Shown: piece after piece, positions 54,261-63,925 of the stretch
Layout: each line of letters opens with the position of its first letter
Position numbering within the stretch: position 1 is the first letter of the stretch
From: Ruegeria faecimaris
GTDB lineage: Bacteria > Pseudomonadota > Alphaproteobacteria > Rhodobacterales > Rhodobacteraceae
Length of the DNA: 64,000 nt
Reading direction: 5' to 3'
NCBI RefSeq assembly: GCF_900182615.1
Contig: NZ_FXTE01000012.1
Span: 44,183 to 108,182 of the forward strand
Made by a program: the position numbers and the translations under genes
Notes under the pieces: generated by a model
The model's database searches: none
What the model was told of the DNA's origin: nothing
Seen by the model: only the letters and a program-made list of their open reading frames with translations

Positions 54261-55535
54261 ATGAAAAAGACACTTCTTAGTTCTGCTGCCGTCCTGGCCG
54301 CTTCGATGCTGCCGGCCATGGCGCAAGACTGCCCGATCAAGGTGGGAGTGCTGCACTCCCTGTCCGGAACCATGGCGATTTCAGAAACAACACTAAAAGA
54401 CACGATGGAAATGCTGATCGAACAGCAAAACGCCAAAGGCGGCGTTCTGGGCTGCGAGTTGGAGGCCGTCGTGGTCGACCCGGCGTCGGACTGGCCGCTC
54501 TTTGCCGAAAAAGCGCGCGAGCTGATTTCGGTACACGAGGTTGACGTGATTTTCGGCAACTGGACATCCGTGTCGCGGAAATCGGTTCTACCTGTGATCG
54601 AAGAATTGAACGGACTTCTGTTCTATCCGGTTCAATATGAAGGCGAGGAATCCTCAAAAAACGTCTTCTACACCGGTGCCGCCCCCAACCAGCAGGCAAT
54701 CCCGGCGACGGATTACTTTCTGGAAGAACTTGGCGTTGAGAAATTCGCGCTTCTGGGCACCGACTATGTTTACCCCCGGACGACGAACAACATCCTGGAA
54801 AGCTATCTTCAGCAGAAGGGCATCGCCGAGGACGACATCTTCGTCAACTACACGCCCTTTGGTCATTCTGACTGGTCCAAGATCGTCTCGGACGTCGTGG
54901 CTCTTGGTGCGGATGGCAAGAAAGTCGGCGTGATTTCAACGATCAACGGCGACGCAAACGTGGGCTTCTACAAGGAACTCGCGGCTGCTGGCATCAGCGC
55001 CGACGACATTCCCGTCGTGGCCTTCTCGGTCGGCGAGGAAGAATTGTCGGGTCTCGACACCTCCAACCTTGTTGGTCACCTCGCAGCCTGGAATTACTTC
55101 CAGTCAGCAGATACCGATGCCAACGCCGAATGGGTCGAGGCCTGGAAAGCCCGCATGGGCGACGAGCGTGTGACGAATGACCCGATGGAGGCGCATTACA
55201 TCGGCTTCAACATGTGGGTGAATGCGGCGACCGAAGCAGGCACCACCGATGTCGATGCTGTGCGCACCGCCTTGTACGGGCAGGAATTCCCGAACCTGAC
55301 TGGTGGCACCGCGGTCATGCTGCCGAACCACCACTTGGCCAAGCCGGTTCTGATCGGTGAGATCACCGAGGATGGTCAGTTCGACATCATCAGCCAGACG
55401 GAGGAAGTGCCGGGCGATGCCTGGACGGATTTCCTGCCGGAATCGGCGGTGCTGAAATCCGATTGGGCGGAACTCGATTGCGGGATGTACAACACCGAAA
55501 CGTCGTCCTGCGTTCAGATCAAGTCGAACTACTAA
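54261..55535 (+). CDS. urtA: Urea ABC transporter, substrate-binding protein
   Basis: This 424-residue periplasmic protein has a signal peptide ending at PAMAQ. The mature start DCPIKVGVLHSLSGTMAISE is the UrtA hallmark, and IFGNWTSVSRKSVLPVIEE and NGLLFYPVQYEGEESS carry urea-site residues. It delivers urea to UrtBC. A stable hairpin follows the stop codon. Located divergently from urease, it feeds that enzyme. Confidence 0.97.
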   Translation: MKKTLLSSAAVLAASMLPAMAQDCPIKVGVLHSLSGTMAISETTLKDTMEMLIEQQNAKGGVLGCELEAVVVDPASDWPLFAEKARELISVHEVDVIFGNWTSVSRKSVLPVIEELNGLLFYPVQYEGEESSKNVFYTGAAPNQQAIPATDYFLEELGVEKFALLGTDYVYPRTTNNILESYLQQKGIAEDDIFVNYTPFGHSDWSKIVSDVVALGADGKKVGVISTINGDANVGFYKELAAAGISADDIPVVAFSVGEEELSGLDTSNLVGHLAAWNYFQSADTDANAEWVEAWKARMGDERVTNDPMEAHYIGFNMWVNAATEAGTTDVDAVRTALYGQEFPNLTGGTAVMLPNHHLAKPVLIGEITEDGQFDIISQTEEVPGDAWTDFLPESAVLKSDWAELDCGMYNTETSSCVQIKSNY

Positions 55536-55539
55536 GCAT

Positions 55540-55558
55540 GGTGGGTTGAAAACCCACC
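55540..55558 (+). promoter_or_regulatory. Intercistronic hairpin between urtA and urtB
   Basis: GGTGGGTT (55540-55547) pairs with AACCCACC (55551-55558) around GAA. It begins 4 nt after the urtA stop codon. Without a T-run it is not a full terminator and may set binding-protein excess over permease. Confidence 0.7.
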
Positions 55559-55612
55559 CAACGGGTGCGGCGCATGTCGCCCCCAGAACGCCTTACGGGG
55601 GCTGAACTATCC

Positions 55613-57577
55613 ATGTCGCTTATACGTCGGTTCAACATCGGTTTCATGTCGGTGCTTCTGTGCGCTCTTGCCTTGCCACTTTCGGCGCAGAACGCCGAGG
55701 CGCCGATCCAGCAACTTTTGCAAGAACATGGCGAAATCATCGCCAAATCCTCGCGCAAGACCATCGGTCCTGCCATCGACGCGCTTGCCGCCAGTGGTCT
55801 GGCCGAGGCCCAGGTCGTGCTGGAACGCTGGCAAAACAAAGAGATGTGGCGCGACAAGGACACCGGGCTTTTCGTCTATGGCGAAGCCTCGGACAAGGAA
55901 TTGACGGCGTTCGACTTTGCCGATGGCGCGGAACTTGGCACTTTCGTTGCCCGTGACTTCAAACAGTTGAAACCCAACAGCGGCATTCGCGGCATGATCG
56001 GCGCGGCCCTGGTGCAATTCCAACTATCTGGGTCCTTTGCCGAAAAGATGCAGGCCCTGAATGCGATCGAGCGTGACTCGGAGGCGTCCCATCTTGTGGC
56101 CCTGACCAAAGTTCTGCCCGACGAAACGGACCAGTCTGTGCAAAGTCGCATGGAACGCCTTCAGGGACTTTTGACAATCCGCTTCGGCGCGACCGACGAG
56201 GAGAGGATTGCTGCCATCCAGCAGTTTGACGGCGATCTTGGTGTCGATGTCCGGGCCGTATTGAACCCGCTTTTGGCCGTGAAGGTCGAGGCTTCTGCAC
56301 AAGCACCCGAGGGCGATGACATCGCCCGCATCCTGACCGTCGGCAGCGACGACCTGCCGCGCGAGTCCGCTTATGACCTTCTGGTTGCCGCTGATCTGGC
56401 GAAACCCCGGATCAGCCGGTACGACAAGCGGAACGCGCTTTTGGCCAACATCTCGGAGGGATCGGTCGCGGGGGTTCAGGTGGCGACCCTGAACAGCGAA
56501 GACGCACGCGACCTTGCTTATGAAGCTTTGGCCGAACAGGGCGTGGTAGACCCTGTGGCCACCGAAGCCGAGGTGGATGAAACGCTGGCAGGCTTCACGT
56601 TCTACGAACGCTACAGCGGCTCGCCTTCAGTGGCCGTTGCCGCGGCGGCGGTGCTGACGGGCATCGAAAACAAGGTGGCATTCAACCAGGCATTTGACCT
56701 TGGCCTTGACGCCCTGTCGCTCGCTTCGATCTACTTTCTTGCCGCCATCGGTCTTGCTATCACCTTTGGCGTGATGCGCGTGATCAACATGGCCCATGGC
56801 GAGTTCATCATGATGGGCGCCTACACCGGCTACGTCGTCCAGCAGATCATCCCGGATTACACGATTTCCATTATCGTCGCCTTGCCGCTGGCCTTTGCCG
56901 TCACCTTCGGCGCAGGGGTCACGATGGAACGGCTAGTGATCCGCCACCTCTACCATCGCCCGCTGGAGACGCTTCTGGCGACTTTCGGGATTTCCATTGC
57001 CCTGCAACAGATCGCCAAGAACATCTTCGGCACGCAAGCGCGGCCCCTCACCTCGCCCGGCTGGCTGGACGGATCGCTGGTGTTCAATGACATCGTGTCG
57101 ATCAGCTATATCCGGATCGCAATTTTCGTTTTGGCGCTTTTGTTCATGGCGCTATTCCTTTTCGTCATGAACCGCACTCGATTGGGGCTGGAAGTGCGGG
57201 CGGTGACGCAGAACCCCCGCATGGCGGCCTCGATGGGGATCAACCCTGACAGGATCAACATGCTAACCTTCGGCTTCGGCTCGGGTATTGCCGGGATTGC
57301 GGGTGTGGCGATTGGGCTTTACGCCAAAGTGACCAGCGAGATGGGCGCGGACTATATCGTGCAAAGCTTCATGACCGTGGTCGTGGGCGGCGTTGGCAAC
57401 ATCTGGGGCACGCTTCTGGGCGCGACCATGGTTGGCTCGCTGCAAAAAGGGATCGAATGGCTGAACCCCTCGAACACACTGGCCGCACAGACCTATATGA
57501 TCCTCTTCATCATCCTCTTCATCCAATTCCGGCCGCGCGGGATCATCGCGCTTAAAGGCCGGGCGGCGGAGGCATGA
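55613..57577 (+). CDS. urtB: Urea ABC transporter, permease UrtB
   Basis: This 654-residue inner-membrane protein starts with a signal-like segment (MSLIRRFNIGFMSVLLCALA). A long soluble N-terminal region of about 350 residues precedes the permease. The membrane part begins near residue 365 with ASIYFLAAIGLAITFGVMRV and INMAHGEFIMMGAYTGY, the UrtB/LivH motif. The long extracytoplasmic extension is typical of proteobacterial UrtB but at the long end. The upstream frame from 55565 is not needed. Confidence 0.93.
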   Translation: MSLIRRFNIGFMSVLLCALALPLSAQNAEAPIQQLLQEHGEIIAKSSRKTIGPAIDALAASGLAEAQVVLERWQNKEMWRDKDTGLFVYGEASDKELTAFDFADGAELGTFVARDFKQLKPNSGIRGMIGAALVQFQLSGSFAEKMQALNAIERDSEASHLVALTKVLPDETDQSVQSRMERLQGLLTIRFGATDEERIAAIQQFDGDLGVDVRAVLNPLLAVKVEASAQAPEGDDIARILTVGSDDLPRESAYDLLVAADLAKPRISRYDKRNALLANISEGSVAGVQVATLNSEDARDLAYEALAEQGVVDPVATEAEVDETLAGFTFYERYSGSPSVAVAAAAVLTGIENKVAFNQAFDLGLDALSLASIYFLAAIGLAITFGVMRVINMAHGEFIMMGAYTGYVVQQIIPDYTISIIVALPLAFAVTFGAGVTMERLVIRHLYHRPLETLLATFGISIALQQIAKNIFGTQARPLTSPGWLDGSLVFNDIVSISYIRIAIFVLALLFMALFLFVMNRTRLGLEVRAVTQNPRMAASMGINPDRINMLTFGFGSGIAGIAGVAIGLYAKVTSEMGADYIVQSFMTVVVGGVGNIWGTLLGATMVGSLQKGIEWLNPSNTLAAQTYMILFIILFIQFRPRGIIALKGRAAEA

Positions 57578-58839
57578 GCATGGCGGAACTGACAGCAGGC
57601 CCTGTGCGTCGCACACCTTTCGTGGTGCGTTATCCGTCGGTGCTTATCTTTCTGGCCTGTCTGGGGCTGTTCACCCTGGGCGTGACGATCCTGTCCGAAG
57701 GGTTCGGTATCGGCGTCATCTCGACCAGTTTCGTCAAGACCCTGGGCAAGACCCTGTGCCTCTGCCTCGTCGCGCTGGCGATGGATCTGGTCTGGGGCTA
57801 TTGCGGTATCCTGTCCCTTGGGCATATGGCCTTCTTCGGAATGGGCGGTTACGCGATAGGCATGTGGCTGATGTACGAGCGGACGCGTCTGATCGTCGTC
57901 GAGAGCCTCGCCGCCGGAGGGCTGCCGCCAACGCCCGAAGAGGTCTCCAGCGGGATCGCTGGCCAGATCTTCGGTGTCGTCGGAGCCTCGGAATTTCCGC
58001 CGATCTGGGCCTTTGCCCATTCTCTGCCGCTGCAACTGGCCGCCGTCGTACTGGCGCCGGGGCTTCTGGCGCTGGTCTTTGGCTGGCTGGCCTTCCGCAG
58101 CCGGGTGACAGGTGTGTACCTTTCGATCCTGACGCAGGCGATGACGCTGGCGCTGTCACTGTACCTGTTCCAAAACGACAGCGGATTGCGCGGCAACAAC
58201 GGTCTGTCAGGCCTGCAGAACCTGCCGGGGTTGGAGAGCACTAGTCAGGCCATCGTTTCGGTCTGGTTCCTTTGGGCCTCGGCCCTGGCTCTGGGACTTG
58301 GATACGTGCTGGCGACTTGGATGGTATCGGGCAAGTTCGGCTCGGTCCTGCGCGGCATTCGGGACGACGAAGCGCGGGTGCGCTTCCTTGGCTATCCAGT
58401 CGAGGCGTTCAAGCTGTTTGTCTTCACCGTATCGGCCGTGCTCGCTGGCATTGCAGGCGCAATCTACTACCCACAGGCGGGCATCATCAACCCGGCGGAA
58501 CTGGCGCCGATTGCCTCGATCTATCTGGCGGTCTGGGTGGCCATCGGCGGGCGTGGGAGATTGTACGGAGCCGTGATCGGCGCGGCTTTCGTCTCGCTCT
58601 TGTCGACCTGGTTTACCGGCGGGCAAGCCCCTGACCTGAACATCGCCGGGTATCGCATTCAATGGGTCGATTGGTGGACCGTCCTGTTGGGGCTGTCCTT
58701 CGTGGCGGTTACGCTTTTCGCACCGAAAGGCATTGGAGGGCTGTTCGACGCCTTGGCAGCGCGTCGCAACCCCAATCGGCATGGGCGCGACCTGGGGCCG
58801 GGCCACGGTTCTTTGAGAGAAAAGGAGGCAGATGCATGA
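57574..58839 (+). CDS. urtC: Urea ABC transporter, permease UrtC
   Basis: This 421-residue inner-membrane protein has about ten hydrophobic segments. WGYCGILSLGHMAFFGMGGY is the UrtC/LivM hallmark and RSRVTGVYLSILTQAMTLAL follows. The start overlaps the urtB stop by 4 nt and its end overlaps the urtD start by 4 nt, so the operon is translationally coupled. Confidence 0.95.
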   Translation: MSMAELTAGPVRRTPFVVRYPSVLIFLACLGLFTLGVTILSEGFGIGVISTSFVKTLGKTLCLCLVALAMDLVWGYCGILSLGHMAFFGMGGYAIGMWLMYERTRLIVVESLAAGGLPPTPEEVSSGIAGQIFGVVGASEFPPIWAFAHSLPLQLAAVVLAPGLLALVFGWLAFRSRVTGVYLSILTQAMTLALSLYLFQNDSGLRGNNGLSGLQNLPGLESTSQAIVSVWFLWASALALGLGYVLATWMVSGKFGSVLRGIRDDEARVRFLGYPVEAFKLFVFTVSAVLAGIAGAIYYPQAGIINPAELAPIASIYLAVWVAIGGRGRLYGAVIGAAFVSLLSTWFTGGQAPDLNIAGYRIQWVDWWTVLLGLSFVAVTLFAPKGIGGLFDALAARRNPNRHGRDLGPGHGSLREKEADA

Positions 58840-59576
58840 GCGCGCTTCTTGAAGTCTCGGGCGTGTCGGTCAGCTTTGACGGGTTCAAGGCGCTGAACAA
58901 CCTGTCGTTCAGCATTGACAGGGCCGAATTGCGGGCGGTCATCGGCCCGAACGGCGCGGGCAAGACCACCTTCATGGATGTGGTGACCGGTAAAACCCGG
59001 CCTGACGAGGGCCATGTGCTTTGGGGCGAACCGCCCGTGTCCTTGCTGGGCAAATCGGAAAGCAAGATCGCCATGGAAGGGGTCGGGCGCAAGTTCCAGC
59101 GACCCACGGTGTTTGAGGATCAGACGGTTCAAGACAACCTGATGATGGCGCTGAAAAAGTCGCGGTCGCCGCTGGCCGTGCTGCTGTTCAAACCCGAAAC
59201 ACCGGACTTTGCCCGGGTCGAAGAACTGGCGGATGTCATTGGGCTGGACGCGGTTCTGTCACGGAAATCTGGCGAGCTGTCCCACGGGCAAAAGCAATGG
59301 TTGGAGATCGGGATGCTCTTGGCACAGGAACCGAAGCTGTTGCTAGTGGACGAACCTGCGGCAGGCATGACGACCGCAGAACGTCAGAAGACCACGCAAA
59401 TTCTGCGGGACGCGGCGAAGACCCGCGCTGTCGTCGTAGTGGAACACGACATGGATTTCGTGCGGCGTTTGGATTGCAAAGTGACCGTGCTGCACGAAGG
59501 CTCGGTTCTGGCCGAAGGCTCGATCGATCACGTCACCAAGAACCAGCAAGTCATCGAGGTGTACCTTGGCCGATAG
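58836..59576 (+). CDS. urtD: Urea ABC transporter, ATPase UrtD
   Basis: This is a 246-residue ATPase. Walker A is GPNGAGKTT, the signature is LSHGQKQW, Walker B is LLLVDEP, and the H-loop lies in VVVEHDMDFV. VGRKFQRPTVF is the Q-loop typical of UrtD/LivG. I start at MSALLEVSG, preceded by AAAGGAGG; the frame upstream is inside urtC. UrtD and UrtE together power urea import. Confidence 0.95.
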   Translation: MSALLEVSGVSVSFDGFKALNNLSFSIDRAELRAVIGPNGAGKTTFMDVVTGKTRPDEGHVLWGEPPVSLLGKSESKIAMEGVGRKFQRPTVFEDQTVQDNLMMALKKSRSPLAVLLFKPETPDFARVEELADVIGLDAVLSRKSGELSHGQKQWLEIGMLLAQEPKLLLVDEPAAGMTTAERQKTTQILRDAAKTRAVVVVEHDMDFVRRLDCKVTVLHEGSVLAEGSIDHVTKNQQVIEVYLGR

Positions 59577-60273
59577 TTTCCTCAGCATCCGCGATCTGAC
59601 GCTGCACTATGGCGGCAGCCAAATTCTGAACGGCGTGGATTTCGACGCGGCCCAGGGCGAGGTCACCTGCTTGATGGGCACTAATGGCGTAGGCAAGACG
59701 TCGCTGTTAAAGGCACTGGCGGGCACCCATCCCCGGTCGGGGGGCGACTATGATCTGGACGGCCAAAGCATCGGAAAGCTGAAGGCCTTTGACCTTGCGC
59801 GGAAGGGCGTTGCCTATGTGCCCCAGGGGCGCGAGATCTTTCCGTTTTTGACGGTGCAGGAAAACCTTGAGACGGGATTTGCCTGCCTGCCAAGTGGCGA
59901 ACGCAAGGTGAAGGACGAGATTTTTGATCTGTTCCCCATTCTGAAGAAGTTCCTGCAACGGCGGGGCGGTGACCTTTCAGGCGGCCAGCAACAGCAACTG
60001 GCGATCGCGCGCGCGCTGGTGTCGAACCCGAAAGTGCTTCTTCTGGATGAACCGACCGAAGGTATCCAGCCGAACGTGATCCAGCAGATCGGCGGCACCA
60101 TCCGCATTCTGAAGGAACGCGGGAACATCGCGATCGTCCTAGTCGAACAGTATCTGTCCTTCGCCTATGATCTTGGGGATGCCTTCGTCGTGATGGAGCG
60201 CGGTGCCGTCAAACTGAGCGCGCGAAAGCCGGAACTATCACTCGAAAAGCTGACCGCCAGCACGTCTTTGTAG
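59566..60273 (+). CDS. urtE: Urea ABC transporter, ATPase UrtE
   Basis: This is a 235-residue ATPase that begins with a TTG codon and overlaps the end of urtD by 11 nt. Walker A is GTNGVGKTS, the signature is LSGGQQQQ and Walker B is LLLDEPTEG. YVPQGREIFPFLTVQENL is the UrtE/LivF Q-loop region. It ends the operon; no clear terminator is seen before the integrase relic. Confidence 0.94.
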   Translation: MADSFLSIRDLTLHYGGSQILNGVDFDAAQGEVTCLMGTNGVGKTSLLKALAGTHPRSGGDYDLDGQSIGKLKAFDLARKGVAYVPQGREIFPFLTVQENLETGFACLPSGERKVKDEIFDLFPILKKFLQRRGGDLSGGQQQQLAIARALVSNPKVLLLDEPTEGIQPNVIQQIGGTIRILKERGNIAIVLVEQYLSFAYDLGDAFVVMERGAVKLSARKPELSLEKLTASTSL

Positions 60274-60389
60274 TACGCAATGGCAGGGTGATCTGTATAC
60301 TATTCTTCCCTTCATAACCGGTTTTACCGCTTCAAGGCCGTAAGTCTGTTCCAAACCGGCGAACGGCAAGTGCCATTCGCCGACGCGGG

Positions 60390-60899
60390 TCAGATTTCAA
60401 TCTGCTCCGCAATAGTGAGAGCATCTTCCAACTCAACGCCAAGGTAACGCACTCTACTGTCAATCTTAGTGTGACCCAGCAAAAGCTGCACTGCGCGGAG
60501 ATTCCCTGTCTTACGGTAAATCTCCGCTGCTTTGGTTCGGCGGAGTGAATGGGTCCCGTAACCGCTCGACTCCAATCCAATCGCAGTCACCCAATCTCTG
60601 ACAAGCCGACCATGCTGACGCGTTGAGATATGGGGTCGCTCGAGGAAACGGCTCGGAAACATGAAGCTACAGCCCATCATCTTTGGCGACTTGACCCAAG
60701 CATGAACCGTATCCTGTGTGTTTTCCGTCAGTTCGAATTGTACTGGTTTCTTGGTTTTGCTCTGGACCACTGAAACCCGTTCTCGAGCACGGATCGCCCA
60801 GACCTGCTTGGGAAGCAAGGGTCGTTTCTGGCCGATGATCCGCCCCTTGTTTCATGCTCTGCGCTTTGGGGTGACTGCGGGAAGTTGAACTCTAGGCAT
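60390..60899 (-). pseudogene. Decayed tyrosine recombinase/integrase
   Basis: The gene has a perfect ribosome site GGAGGGAACATT and start MPRVQLPAVTPKRRA. It then hits TGA where the family has Trp, and continues in the same frame as NKGRIIGQKRPLLPKQVWAIR. About 45 residues containing the first catalytic Arg region (usually LRGCDL) are deleted between AIR and ARERVSVVQSKTKKPVQFEL. The C-terminal half is intact, with GTHSLRRTKAAEIYRK, QLLLGHTK and the nucleophile in VRYLGVE. Both lesions argue for a dead recombinase. It marks an old mobile element downstream of urtE. Confidence 0.82.
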
Positions 60900-61631
60900 A
60901 ATGTTCCCTCCAATCCGCCCTCCGCATCCAATCATCGGCACCACGCCAACGAGACAATTGTACAATCGAATCGGATGCCTGCTGTCCGAAGCCCACTCTA
61001 CTTGAGTTCTCGGTGCATGCATTGAACCGCTTTGAGTTCGTTGGCGGACATAGGTTGTGATGCACCCCAGAACGGAATCAAGGCGCGTCAGCCCCACCGT
61101 GGAAGCACCGGTCCGGTGGGCCGACGCTTGCACGGATTTTCACGGATCACTGCTTCAGTCCACAACCTGTGAATCCGGGCGCACATTCTTGCTAGGCAAT
61201 ATGTGAATGGCCGAATTCAGCGCTGTGCCGTAACACAAGAATTCGTGCGTGCGCAGAGATTTCCGTGTTGCGAGCGTACGCAGCGAAAAAACCCGAGGTA
61301 CAGGTTGGGCACGCTGCCGCCATTCTCCGCGGTGGTCATCGATTGGTGGTAAGAGCCCTTACCTGCTGTCGACCGAGCTTCGGACTTTTGCATGTGCGGC
61401 ACGTAGCGAACCGCACATTCCGGACGTTCAGACCCGAGCGGCAAATGGTAGGTGAGCGGACTAAGCCGCCACTCGCCGCACCGTCCACTAAGAAGCGCTC
61501 CGCGAACTTTGCGGACCCTGGAACAGCCTTTGACACAACAATTTGGAACGCCGCAGTTAACCGCGTGCACACCAGCATTGATTTCGAAAAGGTCCCAATG
61601 CCATCATCTTCTAAAAGTAGGAGGGGATTAG
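60900..61631. other. Intergenic stretch between integrase relic and cupin gene
   Basis: No gene. Around 61382 it carries the string CGGACTTTTGCATGTGCGGC, a near copy of one at 36384, followed by CCGGACGTTCAG, also similar to 36340. These look like scattered relics of the same ancient repeat. Confidence 0.4.
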
Positions 61632-62045
61632 ATGTGGAAACCAATCATATTTGCTTTTTTGATTGTCGTGACTGGTGCCGCAGCGGCTATGTCGCACGAT
61701 GTGCGGGATCCAGCGGCTTTGCAAAAACCGCTTATTCAGGACTTGCTAACCGAGTCGCTCAAAAGCACTGAGGGCTTGGAGGTTGTCGTGAGCCATGTTG
61801 CCCTACCACCAAACCTCACTTTACCAATGCATTGGCATCCCGGTGAAGAATTTGCCTACATTCTGCGGGGCAGCGTCACCCTCATCCTAGACGGCGAAGG
61901 CGAACAAGAAGCTTTTTCAGGTGACGTTGGCGTCGTTCCGTTGAAGAAAGTGCACACCGCTCGCTCAGGGGACGAAGGGGCAACCATTTTGGTGTTCCGT
62001 GTCCATGAGGAGGGCCAGCCAGGCAGAGTTTTGGTCAGCGACTGA
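61632..62045 (+). CDS. Secreted cupin-domain protein
   Basis: This 137-residue protein has a signal peptide ending near AAAMSHD. A single cupin domain follows, with the first metal motif LPMHWHPGEEFAYILRGSVT near residue 65 and the second motif VPLKKVHTARSGDEG near 105. Such proteins bind a metal and may be small dioxygenases or isomerases; the substrate is unknown. The ATG is preceded by GTAGGAGGGG. Confidence 0.87.
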   Translation: MWKPIIFAFLIVVTGAAAAMSHDVRDPAALQKPLIQDLLTESLKSTEGLEVVVSHVALPPNLTLPMHWHPGEEFAYILRGSVTLILDGEGEQEAFSGDVGVVPLKKVHTARSGDEGATILVFRVHEEGQPGRVLVSD

Positions 62046-62116
62046 TTTTCAAGACAAAGGCGAAACATCCTTTACCGAATGCATGGTTGTCGGAACCGGG
62101 GGGGTGCCGTTTGCCT

Positions 62117-63829
62117 TCACACTTGCAACCCTGCTTTTTTCCACCCGCTGCGCCAGCGATCAGCGCAGGTTGGAATAGAGAATAATGGTAAACGTGTTGT
62201 CTCGGTTATCGAAGCCGCATTCGGAGCGATTTCGTTCAATTTGACAGCCGCTGTTTTTGCCGCATCTATGTCATCGAGCTCAGCAAGCGAGGCAATCAGC
62301 ATCAGGTGGCTCATCAGGAAGGTTGCACGCACAGACAAGGCTTCGCGACAGGCCTGCGCGGCTTCCTCATAACGTCCCAAGTGAAACAAGGCGGCACCCT
62401 GTCCCATGAAAGCGGCGTGCCGCAATGGATCACCCGGGCTGAGTTCGACAGACCGGACTGCATGTTCCAGCGCCTTGTCAGGGCGATTCAGCAAATAAAG
62501 ATTTGCAGCGGCGAGCATGTGGACCGTCGCCGCGTTGGGATTTTCCGACAATGCTTCCTTAAAGGCTGTCCGCGCACGGGACAGGTCTTGTGCCAGCATA
62601 GAGATCGAATGTGCGGCATAAGCCTTTGCAATGCCGTCCGCGCGATCGCTCCGCAGCACCTGCTCTGCGGCCGCGACAGCTGACTTGGGTCCCTGATCTA
62701 CAGGTTCCAAACCTTGCACAAGACGTTGGATATGAAGCCATGCTAGCAAGCCCGCTGCGGAGGCGTATTCCGGATCTCGATCCAAAGCCAGTTTTGTCAG
62801 TCGTATTGCCTCTATGTTGTCTTGGTCAGTCAGCAAGTGGAAATGTGATAATGCTCGGAGGTAGAGCTCGTATGCCTGTAAGTCCTTGGTGGGTTTTGCA
62901 CGCGCACGATTTGTTTCAGCGTGCCGCACCGATGGTTCAATAGCTGTAACTACGTCTTCGGTGACTTGATCTTGAAGATCAAAGATGTCGTCGAGCACAC
63001 CGTCAAAGCGGTCCGCCCACAAATGGCTCCCATTTTCGGTATCTATGAGTTGTCCCGTGATGCGGACGCGCTGCCCGGAACGCCGAACGGAGCCTTCCAG
63101 TACATACCGAACCCCTAAGTCGCGGCCCACGTCGCGGATGTCCGTGCTTTTCCCCTTATAAGCAAAAGAAGAGTTTCGTGCGACGACCATCAACCAACGA
63201 AACCGAGATAGCTCAGTTATGATGTCTTCCGTTATGCCATCGGCAAAGAACTCCTGCTCCGGATCACCCGACATATTGTCGAATGGGAGCACTGCGATTC
63301 CCGGCCTCACATCCGCTTTGATCGCGAGATTGGCTTTCGTACCCTTTGGCCAACACCAGATTCCAACATGCCGCGTGATGTTTTTCAGTTCGGTTTGCTC
63401 TCCGCCGTCGAATAATCCCGCATCGTTACGGTCAAGGCTGTTATGTGACGTATCTGAAAAGAGCACTTGTCCCGGCTTCGCGAGAGCCTCCAGACGCGCG
63501 GCAACATTGATGCCGTCGCCGAAAATGTCATCGCCGTCAGATACCACTTCCCCTGTGTGAACCCCGATGCGCAGTTTGATGTGGTCAGGTTTGTGGGCGG
63601 ATTGAACTGCGATCGCGCAAGCTGCTGCTTCAGATGGTGATTGAAACTCGACGATCCAGCCGTCGCCCATGCTTTTGATCAGTGAACCATTGGTATCTTC
63701 CACGATCGGGAGAAACGTGCCCTCGCGGAAGGTCTTTAATGCAGCGACTGTGCCAGTACGGTCCTGATCCATCAGCGCGGAATAGCCCACAATGTCGGCG
63801 GCCAATACCGTCGTGAGACGTCTTCCCAT
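62117..63829 (-). CDS. Class III adenylate/guanylate cyclase with TolB-like and TPR regions
   Basis: This 570-residue protein has an N-terminal cyclase homology domain (about 1-170) with the metal Asp in LAADIVGYSALM, KSMGDGWIVEF and GDGINVAARLEAL. A TolB-like segment follows (IAVLPFDNMSGDPEQEFFAD, VRYVLEGSVRRSGQRVRITG, about 180-290), and then several TPR helices to the end. This layout is common in Alphaproteobacteria; it may make cAMP in response to a protein or ligand bound by the TPR part. No membrane segment is visible. GAGGAGGGG lies upstream of the ATG. Confidence 0.88.
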   Translation of the reverse strand: MGRRLTTVLAADIVGYSALMDQDRTGTVAALKTFREGTFLPIVEDTNGSLIKSMGDGWIVEFQSPSEAAACAIAVQSAHKPDHIKLRIGVHTGEVVSDGDDIFGDGINVAARLEALAKPGQVLFSDTSHNSLDRNDAGLFDGGEQTELKNITRHVGIWCWPKGTKANLAIKADVRPGIAVLPFDNMSGDPEQEFFADGITEDIITELSRFRWLMVVARNSSFAYKGKSTDIRDVGRDLGVRYVLEGSVRRSGQRVRITGQLIDTENGSHLWADRFDGVLDDIFDLQDQVTEDVVTAIEPSVRHAETNRARAKPTKDLQAYELYLRALSHFHLLTDQDNIEAIRLTKLALDRDPEYASAAGLLAWLHIQRLVQGLEPVDQGPKSAVAAAEQVLRSDRADGIAKAYAAHSISMLAQDLSRARTAFKEALSENPNAATVHMLAAANLYLLNRPDKALEHAVRSVELSPGDPLRHAAFMGQGAALFHLGRYEEAAQACREALSVRATFLMSHLMLIASLAELDDIDAAKTAAVKLNEIAPNAASITETTRLPLFSIPTCADRWRSGWKKAGLQV

Positions 63830-63925
63830 TCACCCCTCCTCTTTGCAATGAAGTTAGCTCGGTGGGTTGCTTCTGTCAGCCCATTCGTCAGATTTTGAAA
63901 AGCCGTAGGCTCCAGACTCATTGAT

